NCBI GenBank assembly: GCA_964369805.1
Contig: CAYJFM010000041.1
Span: 1 to 15,644, forward strand
From: CAYJHC01 sp964369805
GTDB lineage: Bacteria; Bacillota; Clostridia; Peptostreptococcales; Anaerovoracaceae
Length of the DNA stretch: 15,644 bases
Direction of reading: 5' to 3'
Below, piece after piece: positions 1 through 7,127 of this stretch; positions within the stretch are counted from its first letter, which is position 1; every line of letters begins with the position of its first letter. Position numbers and translations under genes: made by a program. The notes beneath the pieces were generated by a model, which saw only the letters and a program-made list of their open reading frames with translations, searched no databases and had not been told where the DNA came from.

Positions 1-2210
1 TAGTAAATGATGAGGGGAATTTCTTTTTAGAACTAGAAGAGAAATATTTAGCCGACAATGTAAATCTAAATCACAGATCTTTGAGACCAGAAGAACTTGC
101 TAAAATTCAAGAAAGGACCTTGAGAGTAGGTTACTTAGCTAATAGAGAACCAATTGTATTTCAAAATGATGAAGGAAAGCCAGATGGAGCTATGGTTGGA
201 ATATTAGACTACATTGCTGATAAGTATGGAATAACCTTAGAATACCATCCGTATACCTTAGTGGAAGATGAAACGTTACATAATGACTATGATATTCTTC
301 TTACTATGTATGGAGATTTAGATTATGAAGAGAGATATTACGATATTACAGAACCATTTTATTCAATGTCAATGTATGCTCAGATTAGAGAAAGCGTATA
401 TTATGACCCAACAGGTACTAATAGTAATAATAACAATATACTTAATATAGGTATGTTAGAATACTTACTAGTAGATTACGAAGCTTTCTCAGAATCTTTT
501 AATAATGCAGAGATAACTTTTTATGATAACTTAGGATATACCCTAGATGACTTTTTAGTAGGTGGAAATGATGTTGTTATTTCGACTGAAAGTGCAACTG
601 CATATGTTGAGAGCTTTTTAAGAGATGAAAAAACTATTTCTGTATCTACAGATTTAGAAGTTCAAATGGCACTTCTAGTTTCAAAAAATATTTCTAATGA
701 ATATTTGCCTATTTTTAATGTTATGCTTGACACAATACCCGAAAGTACTTATGAATCAATAATAGAGAAGCACTCAGGAGGATTTTTACCAGAAACTACA
801 TTTGTTGATATTTTTGAGGAGTATTGGTATATATTTTTAATTGTAGCTATTTTTATAGCTTTAATTTTATTACTTAATGCATATTTTGCTAAGTTGAAAG
901 AGAAAGAAGAGGTTACGAAAGCTTTTAACACAGATAGGCTTACAGGGTTAATTTCATTGGAGTACTTTACAAGTGAAATTAAAGAAAAAATAAAAAATGG
1001 TAGTTGCTGTGAATTTGAAATTATTTCTTTTGATATAGATTTATTCAAAACCATAAATACCCATTACAGCAATGAACGAGGAACAGAAGTGATTTTAGAA
1101 ATTTCAAAGAGCCTACAGGAAGCTTTTTCTGATATAGATACTTTAATTACGCGAAGGACTGCAGATGAATTTCTGATTTTTTGCAAAACTCAGGATGCAG
1201 AAAATATAGAAGAAATTTTTGAAAATTCTATAAGGCCTAATGTCACAAAAATTCTCTCAAGCAATTATAATGTTAGCTTTTCCTTTGGAATTTATATAAT
1301 AGAAAATGTAGAAGAGGATATAGATAATATAATTGGGTATGCTGATACAGCAAGGATTCAAGGCAAAAATACTCATAAAACAACATTTTATTACTTTGAT
1401 GAAAAAATGCATGAAGAATTTGATAGTAAGCTGAGATGCACTTTTAGAATGGAGCAAGCCTTAATAGACCATGAGTTTGTTGTCGTTTACCAACCTAAGG
1501 TGAATTTTAAAACACTTAAAATTGCAAGTGCGGAGGCTCTTGTAAGGTGGAAACCACAAGATGGAACAGTAATCTATCCAGATTCGTTTATACCTGTATT
1601 TGAAGCAAATGGATTTATTAAAGAATTAGATATGTATGTACTAAAAGAAGTTTGCAAATTTATCGAAAATCAAAAAGAAAGAGTTAGTGTACCTATAATA
1701 TCTGTAAATCTATCAACTATTACTATTATTTCTACAGATATTTGTGATATAATTACTGGTATTGTTAAAGAAGTGGGATTGTTACCTAGTCAAATTGAAT
1801 TTGAAATAACAGAAAGTGCAATCACAAATGATGAAACAGTCTTTTTAGAAAACGTTAAGAGTTTAAAAGAGTTAGGTTTTCAAATTGCTATTGATGATTT
1901 TGGTGCAGGTGTTTCTTCTTTGAATAGGCTTAGTGCGATTAATGCAGATACTTTGAAACTTGATAAGGCATTCTTTGATTTGAAAGAGGAAGGTGAAAGA
2001 AGCACGATTGTAGTTGAGGAGGCTATTCATTTAGCTAAGAGATTAGATATGAAAGTAGTTGCTGAAGGCGTTGAAACTTATCACCAGGCTTTATGGCTTA
2101 GGGGGTGCGAGTGCGATTATGCGCAAGGTTATTATTTTGAAAGGCCAGTTTACTTAGATAGATTTGTAGAACTGCTAGAAGAAGATTTATTTTATGAAAT
2201 TAAATTATAA
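1..2210 (+). CDS. Membrane c-di-GMP phosphodiesterase with periplasmic-binding sensor, degenerate GGDEF and EAL domains (5' end missing)
   Basis: The frame is open from the left edge (first full codon at 3), so the TTG at 81 is internal and the gene is truncated by the window; 735 residues are visible. In order: a short stretch ending in a linker typical of tandem solute-binding family 3 domains (around 80-130, LRPEELAKIQ then LRVGY); one such extracellular sensor domain to about 780; a transmembrane helix at about 822-890; a GGDEF domain at about 925-1400; and an EAL domain at about 1440-2190. The GGDEF signature reads TADEF (1158-1172), so cyclase activity is probably lost. The EAL domain keeps its EALVR (from 1533), EITES, IDDFG, LKLDK, EGVE and AQGYYF motifs, so c-di-GMP hydrolysis is likely. 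I infer that the protein binds a small ligand (an amino acid or similar) outside the cell and adjusts c-di-GMP inside. A second sensor domain probably lies upstream. Only 23 bases separate it from mntP. Confidence 0.9.
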   Translation, partial: VNDEGNFFLELEEKYLADNVNLNHRSLRPEELAKIQERTLRVGYLANREPIVFQNDEGKPDGAMVGILDYIADKYGITLEYHPYTLVEDETLHNDYDILLTMYGDLDYEERYYDITEPFYSMSMYAQIRESVYYDPTGTNSNNNNILNIGMLEYLLVDYEAFSESFNNAEITFYDNLGYTLDDFLVGGNDVVISTESATAYVESFLRDEKTISVSTDLEVQMALLVSKNISNEYLPIFNVMLDTIPESTYESIIEKHSGGFLPETTFVDIFEEYWYIFLIVAIFIALILLLNAYFAKLKEKEEVTKAFNTDRLTGLISLEYFTSEIKEKIKNGSCCEFEIISFDIDLFKTINTHYSNERGTEVILEISKSLQEAFSDIDTLITRRTADEFLIFCKTQDAENIEEIFENSIRPNVTKILSSNYNVSFSFGIYIIENVEEDIDNIIGYADTARIQGKNTHKTTFYYFDEKMHEEFDSKLRCTFRMEQALIDHEFVVVYQPKVNFKTLKIASAEALVRWKPQDGTVIYPDSFIPVFEANGFIKELDMYVLKEVCKFIENQKERVSVPIISVNLSTITIISTDICDIITGIVKEVGLLPSQIEFEITESAITNDETVFLENVKSLKELGFQIAIDDFGAGVSSLNRLSAINADTLKLDKAFFDLKEEGERSTIVVEEAIHLAKRLDMKVVAEGVETYHQALWLRGCECDYAQGYYFERPVYLDRFVELLEEDLFYEIKL

Positions 2211-2233
2211 AATAATAAAAAAGGGTTATAGTA

Positions 2234-2803
2234 ATGAGTATTATAGAAATTGTTATTTTGTCCATAGGACTTGGAGTAGATGCCAGCTGTGTCTGTACAG
2301 CTAGCGGACTAATATATAAGCCAAAGCTTTCAAAGGCCTTGATAATTGCAATTCCCTTTGCAGTGCTGCAATGGGGGATGCCCCTACTTGGATATTTTGG
2401 TATAAACTTATTACCAGAGGCTTTGTTTAAGTACAATCATATTGCTGCATTTATACTATTGGCTATTGTCGGTACTAAAATGCTAGTTGATGGTATAAAA
2501 TCAGGGGACTGTAGCGGCGAAGGCATGGATGGCGATGCTAGGGAGCTTACATTTAAGATACTGATGATCCAAGGTATATCAACTAGTATAGATGCACTAA
2601 GTGTTGGAGTTACTCTTATTCATGAAAGTATTGGCTTTATGATGATGGCTGCAGTTATAATTGGAGTTATTACTTATGGAATGTGCATAGGAGCTTTATA
2701 CATTGGGAAAAGCATTGGGACTAAATTCAATTGCAAGGCGGAGATTGTTGGTGGAATTGTCTTAATATTACTAGGTATTAAATTATTAGTTGATGGAATG
2801 TAG
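2234..2803 (+). CDS. mntP: MntP-family manganese efflux pump
   Basis: This 189-residue integral membrane protein matches the MntP (DUF204) family in length and in its internal two-fold repeat. The first half carries GLGVDAS with Asp16 and the second half TSIDALSVG with Asp120, the paired acidic membrane residues expected of this family. About six hydrophobic helices can be seen, with a glycine- and acid-rich cytoplasmic-type loop near residues 88-104. The family exports Mn(II) from the cytoplasm and protects against manganese excess. The start has only a weak ribosome binding site (AGGG at about 2222-2225), and the gene follows the EAL protein by 23 bases, so it is probably co-transcribed. 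That short gap leaves no room for the yybP-ykoY manganese riboswitch that often precedes mntP; any such control would have to lie upstream of the window. Confidence 0.88.
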   Translation: MSIIEIVILSIGLGVDASCVCTASGLIYKPKLSKALIIAIPFAVLQWGMPLLGYFGINLLPEALFKYNHIAAFILLAIVGTKMLVDGIKSGDCSGEGMDGDARELTFKILMIQGISTSIDALSVGVTLIHESIGFMMMAAVIIGVITYGMCIGALYIGKSIGTKFNCKAEIVGGIVLILLGIKLLVDGM

Positions 2804-2834
2804 CTATAGCAGCTAATCATATAAGGAGGCGAAT

Positions 2835-3245
2835 ATGCTTGATAGGTATAGTTTGGTAAGTGAAGACATTATAGATATTATATTTGTAATAATAGAATCA
2901 AAAGGGCTTGAGAGCTTAAACAAGCCACTGGCTTTAATTGATAAAATAAACACAGAAATCCCTAAAAACTCAGAGGAAAAGGATGCCATGGTAAAAGTGC
3001 TTAAGTGCGACATTTCGATGGAAGTAATAAATTACTATAGCAGCTTGTTTGATGCCTGTGAAGAAGACTTAGATGGTGATAAGGCTGAAGTAGATATTGA
3101 GGTAGCTTGTGCAGAGGAATTTGGCGCTATTAAAAGTAAGCTAATTGACTCTGGCCTTACTGAAGAAGAAAGTGAGTATGGTGCTGAGATTTTAGCTAGT
3201 GTAATTGAATTAAAAGTAAGCGATGAACTTGAAGAGGATGAATAG
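2835..3245 (+). CDS. Small acidic protein of unknown function
   Basis: I do not recognise this 136-residue protein. It has a good ribosome binding site (AAGGAGG at about 2823-2829) and follows mntP by 31 bases on the same strand, which supports it as a real gene and probable operon partner. It is strongly acidic, especially at residues 75-100 and at the C-terminus (DELEEDE), has no signal peptide or membrane helix, and looks mostly helical, so it should be a soluble cytoplasmic protein. Two Cys residues lie in the middle (KCDIS and DACEED) and a third in VACAEE. The acidity and position beside a manganese exporter could suggest metal binding, but no recognised metal site is present, so that is only a guess. 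Confidence 0.7.
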   Translation: MLDRYSLVSEDIIDIIFVIIESKGLESLNKPLALIDKINTEIPKNSEEKDAMVKVLKCDISMEVINYYSSLFDACEEDLDGDKAEVDIEVACAEEFGAIKSKLIDSGLTEEESEYGAEILASVIELKVSDELEEDE

Positions 3246-3250
3246 AATAG

Positions 3251-3291
3251 ATGAAAAAAGGTGAGGGCGTTAAATTTGCTCTCACCTTTAG
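3251..3291 (-). terminator. Bidirectional intrinsic terminator between the + strand mntP unit and msrAB
   Basis: The arms AAAGGTGAG (3257-3265) and CTCACCTTT (3281-3289) pair perfectly, and the stem extends inward by three more pairs. On the - strand the stem is followed by a run of six T, giving a strong terminator for msrAB. On the + strand the T run is only the three bases inside the stem, so termination of the mntP unit would be weaker. Confidence 0.8.
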
Positions 3292-3302
3292 TATATGTAT
3301 AA

Positions 3303-4448
3303 CTATTTATCTATCCTTTCAATTGTTACATTTTCGTCATTTTCTAGTAAATGTTGCAAGTACCCATAGCCTTCCTTAACCATATCATTATATCCTACAA
3401 ATCTTAGAGCAACTCCATTGATACAGTAGCGTAAACCTCCTTCACTATCAGGGCCATCATCAAAGACATGGCCTAAGTGACTAAGGCCAGCCCGACTTTT
3501 TACCTCTATACCAAATCTTAAATTATCATCTTCATTCTCCACTATTACTTCTGGAGCGATAGGTTTCGTAAAACTTGGCCAGCCCGTGCCGGAGTTGTAT
3601 TTATCAGTAGATAAAAACAATGGCTCACCAGTAACTACATCTACATAAATTCCGACTTCCTTATTATCATTAAGTTCATGACTAAATGACCGCTCTGTGC
3701 CTTCATTTTGAGTCACATCATATTCTTGATCTGAAAGAATCTCTTTAAGATCACCTTCTGGAAGCTTATAAAAATCACTATCAACAATTTCTTCATCAGT
3801 GGCAGTAGTTAGATTAATATGGCAATAGCCATTTGGATTTTTTTGTAAATAATCTTGGTGATAATCTTCAGCATCATAAAAATTATCTAATGGTAAAACT
3901 TCAACTACGATTTCTTCATCATAGGTTTGCTCTAGGCCTGCAATAACTGAATCAATAACTGTCTTATCTGAACTATTAGTATAATAAATTCCAGATCGAT
4001 ACTGTGTTCCTACATCATTACCTTGTTTGTTCAAACTAGTTGGATCAACTACATCAAAAAACTTATTAAGTAAGACCTCTAGATCTAGCTGCTTTGGATC
4101 ATATACAACACGCACAGTTTCTGCATGGCCGGTGTCATTATATATTACCTCTTCATAGCTTGGATTTTCAGTGGTTCCATTGGCATAACCTGACTTAACA
4201 TCATATACTCCTGGGATTCTAGACATATATTCTTCCACACCCCAGAAACAGCCGCCCGCTAAATATATCGTACTAAGATTTTTTTCTTCGATTAATGCAT
4301 CTATATCCACATTTGTTTCTTTAACTGTTACTTTCTCATTCAATTCTCCCGTACCTCCTGTATCTGCACCACAAGCACTAAGTATAAGTGAGGTGCCAAT
4401 AAGTAGGAAAGTAGTTAATGTTATTATTTTAAGTTTTTTGCTTCTCAT
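3303..4448 (-). CDS. msrAB: Lipoprotein peptide-methionine sulfoxide reductase MsrA-MsrB fusion
   Basis: This 381-residue protein starts with a lipoprotein signal peptide: basic start, hydrophobic stretch and lipobox LSAC with Cys26. It should therefore be anchored to the outer face of the membrane. The MsrA domain (about 58-215) carries GGCFWG with catalytic Cys67 and a likely resolving Cys209 in GYCHINL. The MsrB domain (about 242-378) carries GWPSF, HLGHVFDDGP and RYCIN with catalytic Cys342. MsrA reduces S-methionine sulfoxide and MsrB the R form, so the fusion repairs both in exported proteins. The position before GWPSF is Thr288 (SGTGWPSF), where many MsrB proteins have the resolving Cys, and no CxxC zinc pairs are visible. 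The ATG has a clear GGAGG site. It is a single-gene unit ending at the terminator at 3251-3291. Confidence 0.95.
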   Translation of the reverse strand: MRSKKLKIITLTTFLLIGTSLILSACGADTGGTGELNEKVTVKETNVDIDALIEEKNLSTIYLAGGCFWGVEEYMSRIPGVYDVKSGYANGTTENPSYEEVIYNDTGHAETVRVVYDPKQLDLEVLLNKFFDVVDPTSLNKQGNDVGTQYRSGIYYTNSSDKTVIDSVIAGLEQTYDEEIVVEVLPLDNFYDAEDYHQDYLQKNPNGYCHINLTTATDEEIVDSDFYKLPEGDLKEILSDQEYDVTQNEGTERSFSHELNDNKEVGIYVDVVTGEPLFLSTDKYNSGTGWPSFTKPIAPEVIVENEDDNLRFGIEVKSRAGLSHLGHVFDDGPDSEGGLRYCINGVALRFVGYNDMVKEGYGYLQHLLENDENVTIERIDK

Positions 4449-4729
4449 AGTAAACCTCCATTTTAGTGCTAAACTATTATATATATAATATACCCAATAT
4501 TCCCTGGTAATTATTAGAATAGTTTGAAAATTAGTGCAAAGTGTGAGCCTTCACAATAACTTCAAAAATAAAAAATAATCAATAAATCTTATTGAAAATT
4601 TAATGAAAAAAATATATATTGAAAAGATAGGAAAGCTACAAGCAAAGAAAAAATAGAGAGCTAAATAAGATGAGCATGGTTTAATAGAAAAGCCATAAGA
4701 TTAGTTACTGTAGCTGAAAGGATTTAGAT
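4449..4729. other. Divergent intergenic region between msrAB and the alkylation-repair operon
   Basis: This 281-base stretch separates two divergent units. I see no credible ORF in it. It is extremely AT-rich. The left end holds the msrAB ribosome binding site (TGGAGG read on the - strand) and TATAAT-like runs at about 4474-4492. The right half holds the + strand promoter candidate listed separately. No conserved operator or riboswitch was recognised. Confidence 0.6.
4592..4620 (+). promoter_or_regulatory. Candidate sigma-A promoter for the alkylation-repair operon
   Basis: TTGAAA (4592-4597) and TATATT (4615-4620) are separated by 17 bases, close to the vegetative consensus. The element lies about 110 bases upstream of the AlkD-like start. 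The region is so AT-rich that chance matches are possible. Confidence 0.45.
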
Positions 4730-5422
4730 ATGTATAGAAGAGAGTTAGAAGTGAGAGAAAGGCTAGAATCTTTAAAAGAAGAAAAGTATAAAAAATTTTC
4801 TCAGGCTTTAATCCCTGGATGCGATAATTTAATTGGAGTACGGATTCCTACAATAAGAAAAATTGCCAAGGAAATAGCTAAAGATAATCCAGTTGAATAC
4901 TTAGAAAAAGCTAATGATATTTACTTTGAAGAGACAATGTTAAAGGGCCTAATTATTGGGAATTTAAAAGGAGATATTGAAGAAATTTTAGATCAGGTCG
5001 CAAAATTTGTGCCTAAAATAACAAACTGGTCTCTTTGTGATAGCTTTTGTACAGAACTGAAAATTGTTCGCAAGCATAAGGAGAGGGTTTGGGATTTTAT
5101 TATGCCATACTATAATTCTGATCAGTGCTATCACATTAGGTTTGCAGTGGTAATGATGCTTTTTCACTACATTGAAGAAGAATACATAGATGATATTTTG
5201 AAGATTTGCGATGGCGTTAAGCATGAAGACTATTATGTTAAAATGGGAGTGGCATGGACAATATCAATTTGCTTTGTAAAGTTTCCAGAGAAAACAATGA
5301 ATTACTTAAAAGATAATAAATTAGACGATGAAACCTATAATAAATCTTTGCAAAAAATAAGAGAATCTTTGAGGGTGGATAAGAGCACGAAGGAAGTTAT
5401 TAAATCAATGAGGAGGAAATAA
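4730..5422 (+). CDS. AlkD-like DNA alkylation repair protein (HEAT-repeat DNA glycosylase family)
   Basis: This 230-residue helical protein fits the DNA alkylation repair family of AlkD in length and pattern. The N-terminal part contains VRIPTIRKIAKEI, the middle NWSLCDSFC, and then HIRFAVVMM and YYVKMGVAWTIS. The Trp and Asp of NWSLCD and the Arg of HIRF correspond to the Trp/Asp/Arg residues used by AlkD to capture and excise positively charged alkylated bases. The family removes N3- and N7-alkyl purines without flipping the base. It starts at ATG 4730 and stops at 5420-5422, two bases before the GTG of the alkyltransferase gene. The ribosome binding site of that next gene (AGGAGG, 5411-5416) lies inside this coding region, so the two are probably translated together. 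Some members of the wider family lack glycosylase activity, so function is inferred from the retained residues. Confidence 0.88.
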   Translation: MYRRELEVRERLESLKEEKYKKFSQALIPGCDNLIGVRIPTIRKIAKEIAKDNPVEYLEKANDIYFEETMLKGLIIGNLKGDIEEILDQVAKFVPKITNWSLCDSFCTELKIVRKHKERVWDFIMPYYNSDQCYHIRFAVVMMLFHYIEEEYIDDILKICDGVKHEDYYVKMGVAWTISICFVKFPEKTMNYLKDNKLDDETYNKSLQKIRESLRVDKSTKEVIKSMRRK

Positions 5423-5424
5423 AA

Positions 5425-5889
5425 GTGAGTGGATTTGCAATATATAAAACTAAGGTAGGATACTTTAAAGTAGGCTATGAAGAGGATGTTGTTACATATT
5501 TTAAAAAATTACTTGATGAGAATATTGAAGACTTTGGTGAGGAAACAGAACTTACTAAAAAACTCTATTCTCAGTTAGTCGAGTATTTAGATGGGAAACG
5601 AAAAGAGTTTGACATTCCCTACATGCTAAAGGGAACTGATTTTCAGCAAAAAGTTTGGAGGGCTCTTTGCAGCATACCTTATGGAGAAACTAGAAGCTAC
5701 AAGGACATAGCCATAGCTGTGGGAAATCCAAAGGCTAGCAGGGCAATTGGAATGGCTAATAATAGAAACCCAATTACAATTATGGTACCTTGACATAGAG
5801 TTATAGGAGCTTCGGGGAAGCTTGTAGGCTATGCAGGAGGATTGACAATGAAAGAATACCTTCTTGATATGGAAAAAGAAAGAAATTAA
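5425..5889 (+). CDS. ogt: O6-alkylguanine-DNA alkyltransferase with selenocysteine (UGA, residue 123) at the active site
   Basis: Read with the TGA at 5791-5793 as selenocysteine, this is a 154-residue protein, normal length for Ogt/AGT. Family landmarks lie on both sides: FQQKVWRALCSIPYGETRSY (DNA-binding helix region), ASRAIGMANNRNP, then IMVP-U-HRVIGASGKLVGYAGG, and a C-terminal helix ending at TAA 5887-5889. The universal motif is PCHRV, so the TGA replaces exactly the nucleophilic Cys that accepts the alkyl group from O6-alkylguanine in a one-turnover reaction. A SECIS-like hairpin follows directly (separate entry). The start is GTG 5425, with AGGAGG at 5411-5416. A decoder that stops at TGA would give a 122-residue protein without an active site. 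Alternatives are a sequencing error or a Cys-to-stop mutation. Machinery genes selA, selB, selC and selD are not in this window. The family call is very secure; the selenocysteine reading is strong inference. Confidence 0.9.
5791..5833 (+). promoter_or_regulatory. Putative bacterial SECIS element directing UGA to selenocysteine
   Basis: The UGA (5791-5793) is followed at once by CATAG (5794-5798), which pairs with CTATG (5829-5833). Above an internal loop, AGCTTC (5808-5813) pairs perfectly with GAAGCT (5817-5822), with one more G-T pair (5807/5823) below, closing a GGG loop (5814-5816). The first loop G is the 21st base after the UGA. Known bacterial SECIS elements are hairpins directly downstream of the UGA, with a conserved G in the first bases of the apical loop about 16-37 bases away. 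The fit is by inspection, without an energy calculation. Confidence 0.75.
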
Positions 5890-5893
5890 ACAG

Positions 5894-5936
5894 AAAAGGT
5901 GATGTTCTAGCAGAGGCTGGAGACATCACCTTTTTT
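5894..5936 (+). terminator. Bidirectional intrinsic terminator after ogt and the aminotransferase gene
   Basis: AAAAGGTGATGT (5894-5905) pairs perfectly with ACATCACCTTTT (5923-5934), and the stem is followed by T residues to 5936. It begins five bases after the distal TAA of ogt (5889). This placement supports the view that the real end of ogt is at 5889 and not at the TGA. On the - strand it serves the convergent lysine operon ending at 5952. Confidence 0.88.
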
Positions 5937-5951
5937 AATTCATTTATGTTA

Positions 5952-7103
5952 TTATGCTTTGCTTAGAGTCTTTAGGTATGTTTCTAAGCGGTTCATGGCT
6001 TCTACTAATATTTCATCACTATAGCAGTATGAAATTCTAACAAAGCCTTCACAGCCAAAGAAAACTCCTGGTGTAAGGGCTAGTCCAACTCTTTCAATCA
6101 TATCAAGACAAAACTCTTCAGAGTCCATTCCATATTTTTCGATAGAAGGAAAGGCATAAAATGCGCCTTCTGGTTTTATGATTTCAAGGCCCATTTCCAC
6201 AAGTCTATCATAGACGTAGTCACGGCGGCTTTTGTAGCTGTCAACCATCTCTTTAATATCATAGTTTAAAGCTTCTACGCAGGCAGTCTGAACAAAAGAA
6301 GGGATAGAAGAGAGGGTGTACTGATGCACCGGTCTTAAAGCCTTAATCAGAGTCATGTCTGCCATAATATAGCCAACCCGCCAGCCCGTCATAGCATAGG
6401 GCTTAGAAAAACTTTGAACCACAATAATTCTCTCCCTCATGTCTTCATAGCTAGAGAAAGAAACATATTCCTTTGTGAAGATTAGCTGTCTATACACGTC
6501 ATCGCAGATAATAAATACAGGCTTATCTAGAAAGAAATCGTGAATAACTTGTAAGCTTTCTTTAGAATATATGCATCCAGAAGGATTGTTAGGCGAATTA
6601 AGTATTATAGCTTTAGTTTTCGCTGTGTACACTGCTTCTAGAGAATCTTTTGTAATCTGAAAACCATCATTGGCAGTATTTAGCTGCACGCAGGCACCTC
6701 CACACATTTCTACAAGAGAGTCATAGAGCATAAAGTCTGGAGTTGGAATTATTACCTCATCTCCTGATGCAATAATAGTATAGAGGCTCGTATGTAGTGC
6801 TTCTGTTGCTCCGCAGGTGACTATAATTTCATCAGGGGAGTAGCTTAATCCATTTTGCTCTTTTTCATATTTTGAAATAGCCTCTCTTAGAAAGTTGTAC
6901 CCGATGTTTTCAGGGTAGTGGGTCATGTTTGCATCAAGTGCTTCTTTAACTTTTTCCTTGATTATCTCAGGGGTATGAAAATCAGGTTCTCCAATGGTAA
7001 GGCCTATACAACCTTCTTTAGACTTTGCAAGATCCATAATTCTTCTTATACCGCTAGTTTTTAATTTTACTGCATTTGGATTTAAATGCTCAAGTATATT
7101 CAT
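5952..7103 (-). CDS. Class I/II PLP aminotransferase, probable N-acetyl-L,L-diaminopimelate aminotransferase
   Basis: This 383-residue protein is a fold-type I aminotransferase. It has IGEPDFHTP near the N-terminus, the SPNNPSG motif that contacts the cofactor, ICDDVYRQL with the Asp that pairs with the pyridine nitrogen, and SFSKPYAMTGWRVGY with the Schiff-base Lys. Close relatives include PatA of Bacillus, and the family covers aspartate, aromatic and N-acetyl-diaminopimelate substrates. The sequence alone cannot choose between them. Its position as third gene after dapH and a lysA-type decarboxylase, opposite a matching deacetylase, favours transamination of N-acetyl-L-2-amino-6-oxopimelate in the acetylase branch of lysine synthesis. 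It follows the decarboxylase gene by 24 bases, with an AAAGGGATC ribosome binding site. Confidence 0.85.
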   Translation of the reverse strand: MNILEHLNPNAVKLKTSGIRRIMDLAKSKEGCIGLTIGEPDFHTPEIIKEKVKEALDANMTHYPENIGYNFLREAISKYEKEQNGLSYSPDEIIVTCGATEALHTSLYTIIASGDEVIIPTPDFMLYDSLVEMCGGACVQLNTANDGFQITKDSLEAVYTAKTKAIILNSPNNPSGCIYSKESLQVIHDFFLDKPVFIICDDVYRQLIFTKEYVSFSSYEDMRERIIVVQSFSKPYAMTGWRVGYIMADMTLIKALRPVHQYTLSSIPSFVQTACVEALNYDIKEMVDSYKSRRDYVYDRLVEMGLEIIKPEGAFYAFPSIEKYGMDSEEFCLDMIERVGLALTPGVFFGCEGFVRISYCYSDEILVEAMNRLETYLKTLSKA

Positions 7104-7127
7104 TTATAGTGATCCCTTTCTTTTTAT

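Noticed and set aside
749..1054. 101-residue - strand ORF inside the phosphodiesterase gene
   Set aside because: It is a shadow of the membrane helix and GGDEF coding region, with no supporting signals.
2211..2233. yybP-ykoY manganese riboswitch before mntP
   Set aside because: The gap to the preceding gene is only 23 bases, too short for this riboswitch.
3303..4448. Selenocysteine in MsrA or MsrB, known in some selenium-using bacteria
   Set aside because: Both catalytic positions are ordinary Cys codons and no in-frame TGA occurs in the gene.
4474..4492. msrAB promoter from TATAAT-like runs on the - strand
   Set aside because: Several overlapping -10-like hexamers occur in an alternating AT run, but none has a convincing -35 at 16-18 bases, so no specific promoter was called.
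5425..5793. A truncated 122-residue Ogt protein or simple pseudogene ending at the TGA
   Set aside because: The conserved frame runs on past the TGA with no other defect, the TGA replaces exactly the catalytic Cys, a SECIS-like stem follows and the terminator is placed after the distal TAA. Sequencing error cannot be excluded, but it is not the best reading.
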